Shown here piece by piece: positions 21,381 through 35,200 of a stretch of 64,000 nucleotides of DNA. The DNA is taken from contig JAYKAV010002397.1 of NCBI GenBank assembly GCA_035582835.1, forward strand, positions 776,525-840,524, written 5' to 3'. Within the stretch, counting starts at the first letter, position 1, and the number at the start of each line of letters is the position of its first letter. A program made the translations under genes and the position numbers. Under the pieces are notes generated by a model. It made no database searches, had not been told where the DNA came from, and saw nothing but the letters and a program-made list of their open reading frames with translations. Source of the stretch: Phoebastria nigripes (lineage: Eukaryota > Chordata > Aves > Procellariiformes > Diomedeidae).

Positions 21381-24300
21381 GAAGAGAATTTGTTAAATAA
21401 CATTCCCACATGATCCTATGAAAATTTTCCCCCTAGCTTCTCTGAAACTCCCTGCTGGTCCATTTTTACTGTAAAGCTGGCATTCAGCTTTTTTCTGACC
21501 ATAGGATCAAGATTTACTGACCAGACACTGAAGCAATTTAATACCTCTAGGTGCATCGGTTCACCCTGACCTACATCCTAGTTCTAGTTTGTGACTGACC
21601 GAGCAACNAAAGGTGAATACTCATTCCTCCTTTCTGAAAGTCAAGAAACGTATCAGAAAGAATAAAAATCCTTCCTGGATATTGCAGCTAATCAAGAAAT
21701 ACCTTGCAGTGGGATAAACACAATATAAATACAGCACAGATACACATTTGATGGACATAGTTTAAGAACTGAGAGCAAGGGCTGCTCTGCTGTCCTTATC
21801 TCCTGTAATGGGGCTTTCAAGACTTTCAAGCAGCTGTTGTCCAGATAATTTAGACATTTGCAGGCAGAATTGCATACAGAAGTGAAGAGGAATCTATTGC
21901 AAAGGCCTGAGCAACTGAGGTCTGTGGTGATTCATCCTACTCACAAGGCAGGCAGCTGTTTTCAGCAGAATCTGCAGCTTTTGGGTGGACTTACTAGGCC
22001 GGTATCCTTCCTCCTGCAAAGCTATTAAAGTGAGTGGAATTACATACGGGATGAACTTGGCTCTTTAGGTGTGGGAGAAACCATTTCCAGTACTGACATA
22101 TGGATATTAGCACTTCTTTATGCAGGGCTTACAGACAGGCTTTAGGAATGTTTACAAGGTGGGAAGGACAATGAAAGAACATGTAAAATCATTTCACCCT
22201 GATTCATCTTTGGAAGGAACTCTGCATGTGGATCGCTCTCTTTCCAGTTGGCTGTGTCTGCCAGAACCCTTTCTTCCAGTTCTGAACCTCATAGCCCTCC
22301 TACACCAAGGAATTTGGGCTTTGTCCAATGGAGGGCTGGGAAGAACGTATACATTTCCTCCACACTCCCACATGCTTCTCGTCTTGGGAACTAAGATTTG
22401 TAAGCATACGTAAGGATAACGCTGCTGAAAAGTGCATGTGAACCAAGTAAAAAGTTCTGAAGAGCTGGTATGAAATAGGGCTCCGGCAAATCCTCCTGTT
22501 ATCCATACACACTGTGGGCATTGCCTTGAGTGCAGGAAGCAAAGCCCTCATTTCTTTCCTGGCAATCAAAGGACGGCAACTGTACCCCACCTGCAGAAGA
22601 ACTTTAAGGAAACCAAGCCATTTGCTCTCATCAGCCACTGTGCCTCTATCCAAGGAGATAATACATCTCCCGGGTCCATTTAACTTAAAATAATAAACAG
22701 AGCCAAGCACTTCATTTTTATACCCAGTGGGCCAACTGCCTTTCAAGGCTGTAGAATTTGAAGAGCAAGAGCGGAGTTACACAGCTAGTCAAACAACAAC
22801 TTTCTTTCATGGATGCAACAATCCATTCGTCGGACAACGGCCACTAGAGGAGCCGACCATAACGTAACACTGCTCCCTAGGTACACCGCATTTAACACTT
22901 ACTTGCTTCTTTCGTCATGGGTTCTCTGCATTCCAGAAGGCTGCTGTAGTGGTGAGGAGGTGTTATCTAAACTTATTTTACAGTGTCCCTCTTTATGAAT
23001 GTGGGGCTTTTGCCGTTTCTGTAATGTGACATCATATATACAAGAATAGGGTGAATATGGGAAGCTCCCAACTGTTAATGATACAAAGGTACAGTGTCAG
23101 TCCTCGATCAAAAGTGAGTTGAGTTTTGACATAAAGGTGCAAACCATTTCACTTCACATCACAGCAGAATTTGGCCAGACATTCTCAGAATTTTGTCACA
23201 ATTAGTCTCAGTGCATGAGGCATAGAAAACACCTGGATATATGGGAACAACTGCAAACTGGTATTCTCTTCTAGCATTCATACCTTTCTGCTGCTGCTTG
23301 AGTTAATGATTTTCTGCTAATGCACCTTCAGATACTGATGCCAATACACATGCTCAGAAGAGATGGGTAACTGCTTGGTTTGAATCTTGGAAATGAAATA
23401 TCAAGACTGAAACCAGCATGGAAGAGCTTCACTTAATTGTACGTATGCCTAAATGTATTACAGAAAATGGGTAACAAGAGGTGATATTTCTGAAACAGCA
23501 CTGAGGAGCTTGTGATCTGAGTGATCACCTGTGAGTTAGGGCTCGGAGGTTTTATGTCTCATTTTGCCACTGACACCTGAGTAAACTTGGCTACATCATT
23601 AGCCTCTTTTTACACAAATTGTCCCTTAAATGACACTAATCATTACAGTCTTTACACGGTTCCTTCCTGAAACTTAATTCATTAATGTTCATGAAATACA
23701 ATGAGACAGTCAGACAAAATGTATTAGGTATGTGAAAACTGTATACTGGCTGCTGTACCATGGCAATTCTGCAGGGAACTTTTAAGAAAGAAGCAAGCTC
23801 CTGCATTTCACACACTATTTCGATTCCAAAAACACTCCCAAGGCCAACTCAGGTGAGAGCAGACCTCAGGTTTATTTACATTTATAGACAGGCACCTATG
23901 TATAGGTAAGTGCACAGGAAGTAACAGCCGTAAGGATGATTATGCTAACCATCCCCATTAAGAGAGGAAGATGAGAAGGGACGGAATGGTGTTTGACAGT
24001 GCAAAAATGCTCACTCATGACTTTTATTTCCTTCCAAAACAGTTCATCAGTGTAAAAACTTCACCCTTGCAATTCAACCAAGGTCGCTGAGACCCTCTGT
24101 GATGTGCTGAGCAAGACCAACTCGTACAAGCCAACAGTGCTTGAGGCAGCCTTGCTTTATGCATAAAATACGTAAAAAATGAATGTAAGTTACAGCTTTG
24201 GGAAGTGACCACAGGAACAGCTGACAGATGCTTCATTGCCTTTAAGCTGGTAGGACATGGAGCCTATTCAGACAACTCCTTTTTTATTTTCTTTCTCCCT

Positions 24301-27300
24301 GCTTCCCTATGCTCCCTACACTCTTTCCCACTTCTGTCTGGTGTAGGCCTCTTCCTGAAAACAGAAAGTTTTTGAAGACACTAAAAATTCTGAAGAGGAA
24401 TTTCATTAATCTAATTTTAATTAAGAATAAGCAAACCTCTGAGATGCATACGGTGTAAGTAGCAGCAAAAATGTAATGTTCACTTTACACTAAAAGCAAC
24501 AGAAGTTGGAACCCAGAAGAGAAACATATCTTGCAGATGGCAGGAATGGCACCCTAGAATTCCCCCTGAATATATTTATACATTTTCATAACCCCTTGTT
24601 CTATCTTGATAGTCTCAAGTTCTACGGCTCCTTTCTCGGAGATATTTTATATCCACTTTCAAGCAGCATGTAGGGACTATGGCATTTTGTTCAGCTTGAT
24701 ATGAAGAAACTGTATGGCATCTCTTCTTTTCTATTGTTGCTTTTTTTACCTCCAGATGTTCAACTGCCTATGAGAGTACTCAAGGAAACATAGTTATGCT
24801 GTATTCCAATACTGAATCAGTTTAATTGAAAAAATAACCTGTGATGTGTACAGTAAGGGAATTTTAAATTAACTCCCTAGCATATTCATGGTTAAATACA
24901 ATGGTTTTGCTTTCTAATAGGATATAACAGAGTGTTCCTAAATGATTCTTACTAAAAAAATAGTGAACTTAATACATCAGCGTATTGCAGGGAGCTAACG
25001 CACATCACAGAGCATACCATGTACCAGAGAGGACAGCAGGCTGCACTGTCACCCACTGCAGCCCAATCCCAGTCATTTTGTTCTTTCAGCAATGGTGAAG
25101 TTCTTACGCTCATGGAAACGTGCACTAGCAAGAACAACCTGATCTTATGCAGTAACTTGTCATGCCTGAATGATGCTTAGGACTAGCTGGAGTTACACGG
25201 CAGTAAAATCTCTTCTGTGCTAAGCATACCTATGCACATACAGACACAGTGGAAGCTTATCGCAAAGCTCCTGGAGATACTGCCACTGCCTTTGTTGTTC
25301 TGCTTACATAGCACAGAACTGTGCCGATAAATACCCAGATAGGACCGATGTAAATTTGATGGATGAAGTACTGTTTTCTCTAATAATCTAGATCGAAATG
25401 TTAAATTTTCCTCTGCATTTATCACACACTCTTCTAGCACGTATTGGCAATAGGCTCGCTCATCCTTCTAAATGGCTGTAAATAGCTGTCAGGTTCACAG
25501 CATCTGGTGGATACAAGCCTTTGTGCATTTGTATTATTGAAAGCAGGTCTGCTACCTGCTGCTTTTTAACCCTAAAGATTTAAGCATGGGGAAGAATCTA
25601 TTCCTTCTAGTTCAGGAGGCTCCTAAGCTGCAGAAAGCTTGAGGGGCTGTAATGGAAGAAGTTTTATCAGGTGCTTCTCCTGTTCCTATGCTTTTCCCCC
25701 AAATATACTCTATATTAGCCACTCAGAGAGAGGTTGGGCTAAATAGCTCTTTGCTCTGGCTGAAGAGGGCTTTTCTTATGGACTTCCTTTATTCTTAGTT
25801 ATTGCAGCAGCCTTTGGGCCTGATTCTATAAAATGCTAACCCAGGGCAACCTCCCCCCAGTAGTATCAGGGCAGACAATTAAGCAATTAACACGTGACTG
25901 TTTGCAGCTCTCAGCAGACGGTTGATACCCATTCAGGCCTTGGTTCTTATGGAGAAGGACTTTTACAAGGAAATCTCATTTCTCCCAGCAGCAGCAGTAA
26001 ATAGCCTGGAAGTGCAGCAGGGAATTGGCTTTGAAGGCCAAGAGGCAATCCCACCCAGGCTTCCTGCTGCCAGGCAGCTTTCAGCTGACCTTTGCTCTAA
26101 GGTGAGCATAGCCTGCAGGGTGCGAGGTGGCAAACACCCATCAGCTGTGTTCTGGGATTTGGCTGGAGCATGCACGTGCTTTGGTGTGAGGCCCCTGATT
26201 TGCCCTTGCTTCTACAAAGACCTCTCAAGTGGTGTCCCTGGCTGGGACTTGGGTAAACCATTTGGATAAGCTACTCTAGTAGTAAGCTAGAGAAGTTGTC
26301 TGGGCCAGTCTGAAGGAAGTCTCTTAACTACTGCAGTACTCATGGAAATAGAAACTCATGGACTGCATGATACTGCACTTGGAATATTCACCAGATCAGG
26401 AAAGGTGAGGAAATACCTGTGTGGGACAAATTAAAAGGGCTTCTCAGTTTCTTACTTGGCTTAAAGCATACATCTATATGCTGAAAATGAACTTGTTTTG
26501 CTGTTGCTAATGTGTTCCTTGTATCTTTGAATTGAGACACCCTACTGAAAGGGCTTGACTCGGAGCATATTGCTGTATTTCACTGATGCCTTCAGCTCGT
26601 TGTTTTTCCTGAAGTTTCTAGAAACAATAAATTGGGAATCAGACCGTGGCTTGTGATTTCCAACTCTAATAAAGCCTGGTGGGCGCTATACACAACTTTT
26701 TTCTGTGGCCATGGTTATTTGGTGACTGCTTCCAGCTTATGATTGTTAATGGACATTTTCAAGTACACCAATGGCACTTTGCTTTCTAAAGAACCATTTG
26801 CATTCCCAGAATGATCAACAAATCCTTTTGTTTAAATAAAAATCTAGCACAAGTTTGTCACAAGACATAAAATCTTATGTCATATTTGTATTACTAAGGT
26901 ACTGCATCTAACAGGGTTTCTGGTTTAGCTAACAGAAGATCAGGTTAATCCTTAATATCTGCCATGCTTTTCTTGCAGTATAGTAATATTTTCAAACTAA
27001 CAATTATAATGTTATTTGATTACTAGAATATGGGTATAGCATTTGGAGAAATTGTAAAAGCATTTTTCTTTTCGTTTTCTTTCCCAGAAGAATATTGGAA
27101 TATTGGAGAGGTAGAATTAAAAGGTAAGCGTTAACTGAAACTATGCTTAATTTACTTCAGCAGTGTGGTGTGCATTAAATATAGTTCTTTAGAGAGCATT
27201 GAATTTTATATTTGTGAAATTAATAAATGTACATAATGTGTATTTCTAGTGCTTGGAGTTACAAGGTACCTGCTCTCCCATTTTGAAAATAGGAGAGAAA

Positions 27301-27867
27301 TAAAATGGCAAAACATGATTGGAGATGATGGAAGACTTCCAGTAACTCAGCTTTGGAATGGACTTAGTATTCTGGCTGGAGATGAAATATGTTCTCACTT
27401 CTAGCCCTGGGAGTCTCATTTTTTGTGGCTTTCTATAATGCCAGTACTTAAATTAAAAATTATTCTTTGAGATCTAGTGAAAGCAAGCTTGTTGGTTTTG
27501 GCTACCAGCATCTGTAATACGGTCTCTCTTTCCCATTAACACTGACTTGTCCTTCTTCACGTTAAATCCTACACCGTGTTCTTGCATCGATGCTGCAGTC
27601 CATTTTTGTGGAATGCTTTTTGAACAGAAGTTTTTCAATAGGTAAGTTTACAGTCCCAAAGAGTATTCAGATGCTCTGTTGTATTATTGCATGCATTTAG
27701 TTTTCAGTTTCCAGTTGCATCCAAGTAAAACATCTATACATTTCTCTGGCAAAAACATCTTGCAATTCCTGAGTAGTGTCTGGATGTATCTGTTGCTCTA
27801 GTTTATTTGTGTCTTTCATAAAGATAGCAAAACTGTGTTTTCTTCTGAAGTCCCACCATTTGCTTGA

Positions 27868-27939
27868 CTCTCTTCTTTTTTTTTTTTTTCCTTTTTTTTT
27901 TTTCTTTCTTTTTTTTTTTTTTTTCCTTTTTTTTTTTTC
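27868..27939 (+). repeat. 72-nt homopyrimidine tract
   Basis: From 27868 to 27939 the plus strand contains only C and T, mostly T runs separated by CC or single C. It continues as a T/C-rich stretch to about 27962. Such tracts can form triplex (H-DNA) when mirror-symmetric. The Phe-rich and Lys-rich open frames over it are artefacts. Confidence 0.85.
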
Positions 27940-28698
27940 ACTCTTTTTATTTCTTTCTCCACTCTATGCAAAATAACCTTTGCAGGATGATTTTCTTTTA
28001 AAGATAACTGATCATCCACTCAGGCAGTTGTCCAGACTGCCTGAGTATGGAAGTTTATTAGTTCCCATGGGTGGAAAATTTGTTTTGGATTCTACAGTGT
28101 GAAAGAATAGGTCCTACCTAGAGGTTATATGGTTTTATTTGGTTTGGGTAACTTAAGTCTTGGACTGCTCTTGCCTTTATTAGCATGTCTGTAACTATGA
28201 GGTTTCAACAGCACATGGCTGCAGTCTGTCTGCCACATTCATGTGCTGGTCACAAAGCAACTGAACAAACTTGCCATCCCCAGGTGAACTGATCAAAGGT
28301 AGTTATAGTAAGCAGAAACTTGTTTTGCTTCAATGCGTCTTTTTTGTTGTTAAAGCACTCAGATAATGCTTAATATTTTTCAAAGTACGTGCTGAGCACT
28401 TATGAAAATGTGACCCTTTTACTCTCTCAAGTTAGGCAACCAAAACCTGAAGTACATCCTTCTGTGTTACTATTGAAAATCTGGCCATTGGTTTTAAATT
28501 GCCCCTGTGCTTCATTTTTAGGGCTAGTTATAGATGTGCTTAAATATAGGCCAGTGCAAAAGATTCTGGAAAGCCTCTGACAGTGACTTAATGGGACGTT
28601 TGAATGCTTGCATCTAAAAATTAGGCTGCTCAGTTAAGCTTCTCAGATAGGTGGATAGATAGATTGCTTCAGGCAGCCACGTTGGAAAAGCTTGCCCT

Positions 28699-28733
28699 GC
28701 TTTTGGAAACACCAAAAAGCTTTTGGAAACACC
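28699..28733 (+). repeat. Tandem duplication of a 20-bp unit
   Basis: GCTTTTGGAAACACC occurs at 28699-28713 and again at 28719-28733, separated by AAAAA. The 15-base identity with 20-base spacing indicates a recent small tandem duplication. Confidence 0.85.
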
Positions 28734-29205
28734 GGCATAAAATGACCTGTATAAGGTAGCTGAATGCATCACTGCTTCAGAGTTGTATACTGCTCAATAT
28801 GCAAACTGGTGGTGTGGTTGTTGCAAGGATTTCATTTAAGTATCTGGTGCAATTGATCTGGTGGTATGCATGGGATAGATGTTTTCTTACACAGTGGTCA
28901 GGTGCCATGCTTGATTATTGCTGCAGGTGGGAATAACTGTGTTCAAAGGAGCAAGGTTCAAGGTGGTCCTGCTTGCCACACCAACCAGTTGCATATGGGG
29001 AAGCACCTGCAATAGCCTTTCATCCCTCTCTTGCTTGCATTTAACTCTGAGATCATTGAGGGGTTTTGGCTTGTAAATCAACTGCTCTGGAGACTGTTAT
29101 TGCTGCCTGACTCTCTTTCAGTCAGCGGCATAAAAGTCACTACCTGGCCACCTCTGTTACCTTACCAGAATCTTGTGTTGGTGTTTGTATAACTCGTACT
29201 CCTAC

Positions 29206-29229
29206 AGAGTAGGTATAGATACCTACTCT
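29206..29229. repeat. 24-bp palindrome (11-bp arms, 2-nt spacer)
   Basis: AGAGTAGGTAT (29206-29216) and ATACCTACTCT (29219-29229) are exact reverse complements with only AG between them. It could be a dimeric protein site or a chance inverted repeat. Confidence 0.8.
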
Positions 29230-32200
29230 AATGCACAGTAGCAGCCTTGCGTAATAAAACACTAAAGCAGTATGTTTATATGGGAAACGGTGTTACATGG
29301 AAAGGAAAGCTGTGAGTAATTGTGAACTCTTCTACCAGAAAGCAACTAGGATTAATGACAGACAACAGAGAGCTCTGTGATTGTCATAACTATATTTTTT
29401 ATGATCATAACTAAACTTCTTGAAATTGCAGTAAAATATGCTAAAGTCACTGTGATGCTGTTTTTTTCTTTTTTTTTTTTTCTTTTCCTCCCTCCTCCCA
29501 GTTACAACAGTTACTTGCTATCTGCTCTGGGCTACATGTTGGTCTTCTTAAAAAACTTTTGTTTCAAGATGCATTTAAGAGACTTGGGCATAAAAATGTC
29601 ATCCATGGTTCTACTTGTCTGAACGAAAAAAAAATTACATAAAATGAGGATGTTGCTGCATCTGCATGCCTTTTTTGTTACTCAAAAGTTTTTGGTGGGC
29701 TTGTTTTTATAATTAACTTGGTCTGAACATCTGAGTTGTTTCTGAAATTATATTTTGGGGAGAGTCAGGAGAACTGATTAAAGCTTATCAGGTTTCTGTG
29801 GTAGCTTAATCTAAGTCCACTGATAATTATAAAGTGAGATAAAAATTAAAGCAGTGAGAATGAAACCTTATATTGAGCAGGGCAACTCGGGAAAAGCCCA
29901 ATCCCGATCAAATACTGAGGAGGGTTGCTCTACACCAAGGAAGGATTACAAAAATTGCCCAGAACTTCCAGCAAAGCAACTTTTGTGGAAACCAAGAGTA
30001 ACATTCTGCAGAGTTTACTGCTGGGTAACCTGGCAGCCAACTAAACAGACACCTCTTCTGCCCATTCCTTTAAGATCCTAGGCATAAGAAAGGAATAGGG
30101 AATGAGTACTCATACATATTTTCTTTCTGCTGGCTTGCTTGCCTTGCTTACCCCACAACACAGAAGATCATTTGTGGGGAAGTTGGTGGTGTCTTCATGC
30201 AGGAACACCCTTAGGAGAAGGGGAACTAAGAGGGCTACTGTTCACCATTGCTAACGTGGAGGATGCTTGTGCACCATGTAACCAGATATTTCTTGCATCT
30301 GTAGGGACGAGGAAGAGTTATACTGCTGAACTACCGAACTCCTTAGGGGACAACTTGTCTGCAGACATAAATTACTGTTATAAACAGTAGTAAGGATTAA
30401 AATCAGTAGACTTAATTTTCATTGGTATAATGGGAACTCAGAGGGGCTTTCTCTATCTTTTTTTTTTTTTNNTCACAAAGGGGGAAAAANAAATGAAAAA
30501 AAAAAATCACAAAATAGGACACTGCACAAACACAGAAAATGAGCACGTCTATATTTTACCCCTTCCTCCCCTCCAGGGTGTCCCCCCAGTGGCATGTGTC
30601 AAGGCATTTCCAAAGCTAGGCTTTACAGTCTTTCTGAACTCTATTGTACATTAGTCTCTGCACCCATAAATTGACTCTAGGGTCATCCAGGGGATAATTT
30701 AGCTTTAAATACAGGGTTGCACTAATATGTCTGTTGGCCCTCACTCATCCATTTGAATTGGCAGAAGTCCAGCTGGAATAGAGGAGAGGAGCTGTTTAAG
30801 GGACCCGTTCTTCATGACATTACATTATCATATCTCTTGTCTTGTACTTCCCGAAGAAAAGGCTAGAATGGGATCGGTGTAACGGAGCAGACCTCCTCCA
30901 GTGGTGGGGAAGTGGATACTGGCTTTATATTAGGAGGTAGTGTGTAGGGCAGAGTACGGCCCAGACTCTGGCCCAAGGAGAATATAGATGCAAAGAAAAT
31001 AGTAATTTTTATGAAGCCTGCTCAGTCACACATAACACTTATAGTCAAACTGTTGTGCCAGTTTATTTTTATGAGTCATTTAGAGGAAACATATACTTAT
31101 CTCCAGTTTAAAGATACGAAGGAGAAAGTAATTTGCTAACAACTGTTTCAGGTTATTTGCAGGGACGAGATAAGAAATAAAGAGTAATTATATTTTGACC
31201 CATAAATAACTCCAACTTTCAGATGTCTCTTGTACCCTCTGAATCTGTAAAGGAATTGCATTATGGGCAGAAGAATGATTATTTTTTTGTAATCTGTCTG
31301 TAAGATGAATAGGACACCTACTTTTATCAGTTTTCACAGTGAATAAAAAAAAAAAAAATTCAGAATGTTTGCTAGTTATCTTCTGTGGCAGAGCCTAACT
31401 CTGCAAAGACTCTAGTTTGAATGTTTTAGGGTTTTTAAAGATACACATTTTTGTCTATATGTATATTTGCTCATTCTTTTATTTAATCAAAGGGAAAAAC
31501 TGTGTTCATGAGGCCTGACTTCTTTTTTTTTTTTTTTTTTTTTTTTCAAATTCTAGATTCCAGTGGTTCAGGCATCTGTATTATTTGCTTGTCTGTGCTA
31601 TACTGCAGAGAAACCTTCCTCTTTGACCTACTGGGTGTTTCTCTTCTGAGGGAGGAAAGGAATTCTTTCCATGTTAAAAGAGTTCAGTCTCCTCCTGTCA
31701 CTGATTGCCTCTGTTGCTTAGTTGAGCCCAATTATATGCAATGGCTGTTCAAGGGTTCAGCTGTGAAGAAGGCATGTGTGCAAATGATATCAATAAAATA
31801 ACAGGATTTGCATACACAGGAGCAGCACACATGCTACTGCTTTGAAGATTTACCGTGTAAGGTACACTTACTGTTTGGTAAGACATCTGTTGACACTGCC
31901 ACTTTTATACTCCTCCTGCTTAGTTTGCCTGGCTGCCATAGGCATAGGCAAAAGAAAATAGCAGTGCTAACTGTTCAGGCAGGAGTAATAATAGCCCTTA
32001 ATAGAAGAAGAGTAATTACCTTTGTCTGGTTTCCCCCTGCTCTAGAATCTAATAAAATAGAGACCAGTGGCTACATAGCTGATGCATACAGAAGTCCTGT
32101 TGCTTTTACGAAATCTGAGGCTAGTTACATGAAACGTCCTTTGCTCACAAGCTGAACTCGCATATTAATTCTGAAAAAAATCCATTACTGATGGGTAGAT

Positions 32201-35200
32201 TTCCTGAGCACATTTGACAGCTTTCAAGCTAGCAGTATTTGGCAAGGCCTTTTAAAGTTATAGGAGATTTATAGCTAAAGAGATTACATAGCAGTGGGTT
32301 CAGATCTGATCCCTTTCCCCCAGCTCCTGCACTGGGTAACAATGACAGGAGCTGTCTGTATACCAGAAGGAACAGTTTAAGAGGGGTGGCTGCATTTGGC
32401 AATAGAAGCCCCCGTTAGCAGCCGGAAGCATTGGTGCTGAAAAGCAATCGCTGGTGTCAAGAACTTTCCTAGCTAAGCACTGCAGCTGGTGGCAATAAAT
32501 AGCATTCTAATAAAGGAGGATGTTCAACCCATGACATAAGCGAATACTGTTTCAACCACAAAAAGTAATTTATGGTGCCGCATATGTCTGAAATGGATTT
32601 TTTCCGAAACATTTTAAAATAAAAATGCTAAGATTTCAACGGAGGGAAAGATCTGCATTTTAAATCAAAATGAAATTGAAAGATCAATGAAAAGTGTACT
32701 GCTTTTTTAAGTACGCAATGATACATAACATTTTAAGGATGTGCACTGTCACAAAGCACAATTACCTCCATTCCTAAAAATGAAAGATGCTGTTTTCTGA
32801 CTGTGAATGTTCTCTATATTGCATCAAACCTAATAACTTCCCATGTCAGTGATAATCCCCCCCAACATTTAGACAGAACCATCATCGTCTTCTCTCATAA
32901 GAATGCCAAAATGATCATGCAGAAAGTAGCAAATAACAATATGCTCAGATTGCATAAACATAATGATTCCTGAAAAAAAAATCGGCTCCAGCCTCAATGA
33001 AGAGCAAAAAAAGAGTGGATAATAAAGTCATTAGGCTCATTGGACCTGTTAACTTCTTGAGTCCACTACAGTAAACAAGTTATTAGTTTTGACATAACCA
33101 GTGGTTTATTCGAACACATACTGCTGTTCTTTGTTATACATTCTGTTTATGCCACATGTGATTTCTCTTACATAATTATTGTGAAACACAGCAATGTTAC
33201 ATACTGTATCATCTCCCCCTGGGATGAGCAGTGTGGACGTGGTACCAGGAGAAGCTGTCCTTTGAGTTTACTTCTGCTGGCTGGTTTGGGGGTTTTTTGG
33301 GTGCATGGAAGAGAGGGTAGTTTTGTTTTTAGCTGAGCATAGGCTGTCAAGTTAACTGAATGGATGGGTTGTTCTGAAAGGTATTTTATACAGGAGTTTG
33401 TTTTGAATCACGAGAGCTGTATGTGCAAGCACGTAAAATGAGTAACTGGTTAAGTGTTACTCAAGATCAAAATCCTTTGTACTGGAATGCGAAGCATAGT
33501 ATACACATTTGAAATTCCTTAAGGAAATATACCCTTTGTATTATTCTTGTACATGTGTTTATTAATGCTCTAGTTTTGCTTTTGGAAGAAACAGGCCTGC
33601 ATGTTTAAGAGATGGCTGATACCCATTTATCAGCGGTACAGCTCTGTACTCAAGCTGATTCCCACCCCTGCCCCTTCTCCCTCCCCCTGTAGATGGTTTC
33701 TGCTGTCATCTAGGAGTTAAAGAGCCAGATTCTCAGCTGGTGCACATCAGCACTNCTATCCCAAAATAAATAGGCATAACTTCACTGGAGTCACTGAAAC
33801 CTAAGCTCAGACTCGTGGGTTTTGCCGTCCTTGAGCGCAGTGCTTTAAGGCTTATGATACACACTTCTGTGATACTTTGTTATGGTATAAACAAACACCA
33901 CGTTTCTGATTCGAATTATAATCTCATTCACCCAGAAACCAATAGAGCTCTGCTTATTTATCCCAGCTGAGAGGATAGCCCAAAGGCTTTTCATGTTGTA
34001 TGATAAAGTCATGGGCTGCGATTCCAACGGCCCCCCCCCCATATAAACAAGGAGGCAACCCCACTACTGCTGGTGCCATTACTTAGATGTGAAACAGTTG
34101 TTCAGAGAGTTTGGGATTCAAATCAGTGCCACGATGTTTATTCTGTAGTGAAGTGATGCGTCTGCTAAGGCTTTAGTCGGTTCAGAAAGAAAGCAAGAGT
34201 CTGAATTTAGGTATCGGTTTGAAGAGTTGGGCAGAAATTTGGGAGTAATTAAAGGATGGAACACCTACCAAAAATGTTGAATTGAATGTTTCCTGTAAAC
34301 TGTGTGTGCAGCCACAACACTCTTTGATTCTGAGTCGCATTTAAACTCGGGATGGAATCCAGCTGCAAAGCCTGGATCTAGATCTGAATTTCCACAAGTT
34401 CAAGGTTGTTGTGATCAGTGGAGTTTATTTGGTTCCGTATCTAATTTAAATGCAGAACTTTTAAGGTAACTTCAATCAGATGTTCTTGGGATCCACTGGA
34501 ATAATAGCGCAATAAAAGCTGAAATTAAACGTATCTGGTATTGTGTAGGGATTTTATTAGTATTCCAGTTTAAGGTTAAAATAGTGCTCTCATGCAGTCA
34601 GCCTACGTTAATAAATTAAAGCAGGGGAGTTTGCAAATGATTTAAAATCATGGCTTACACATTTTTCCAAAGCAAAAGAAGAGAAGCACAGAAAGTTCAT
34701 CTGAATTCTCAAGGCAGTGCATGTGGTGAACATTAGTTTTCCCTTTCTTCATTTTTTTTTTTTTTCGTTAAGGTTGGCTAATGCTTTCTTTTTCTTCACA
34801 AATACTGTACTGGTAACTGAAGATATCTTCCACATGTGTACAATATCAGGGATAGCAACATCAACGATACAAGGACCTTCTTTAGGTGCGGTGCATAGTA
34901 GCAAGGAAACATAACCGTGTATGTATTCATATCTCCACAGTGGTATGTTCTTCCAAAACTGCAAATCACTTTAAATGAAGGAACAAGGCCTGGCAAGAAT
35001 TGGGAACTGGAAGAAGAAAAGAATGCAGTATTTACTTAAAATCAAAACAAAACCCAAACAAAGAACCCAGTTCTTGCTTCTAAGTTTAACCTGTAATATT
35101 TCATTCAATATGCTGTCTTGATCAAAATCAGCTATAGGAATGGGATAGCTATCAGTTGTCACAATTTTTGTCAACAAGAAACAAAAAAAATCAGTGATCC

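Noticed and set aside
22841..22852. CCACTAGAGGAG as a second CTCF site
   Set aside because: It resembles the first half of the core but lacks the GGGGGC/GGTGGC part needed for a confident match.
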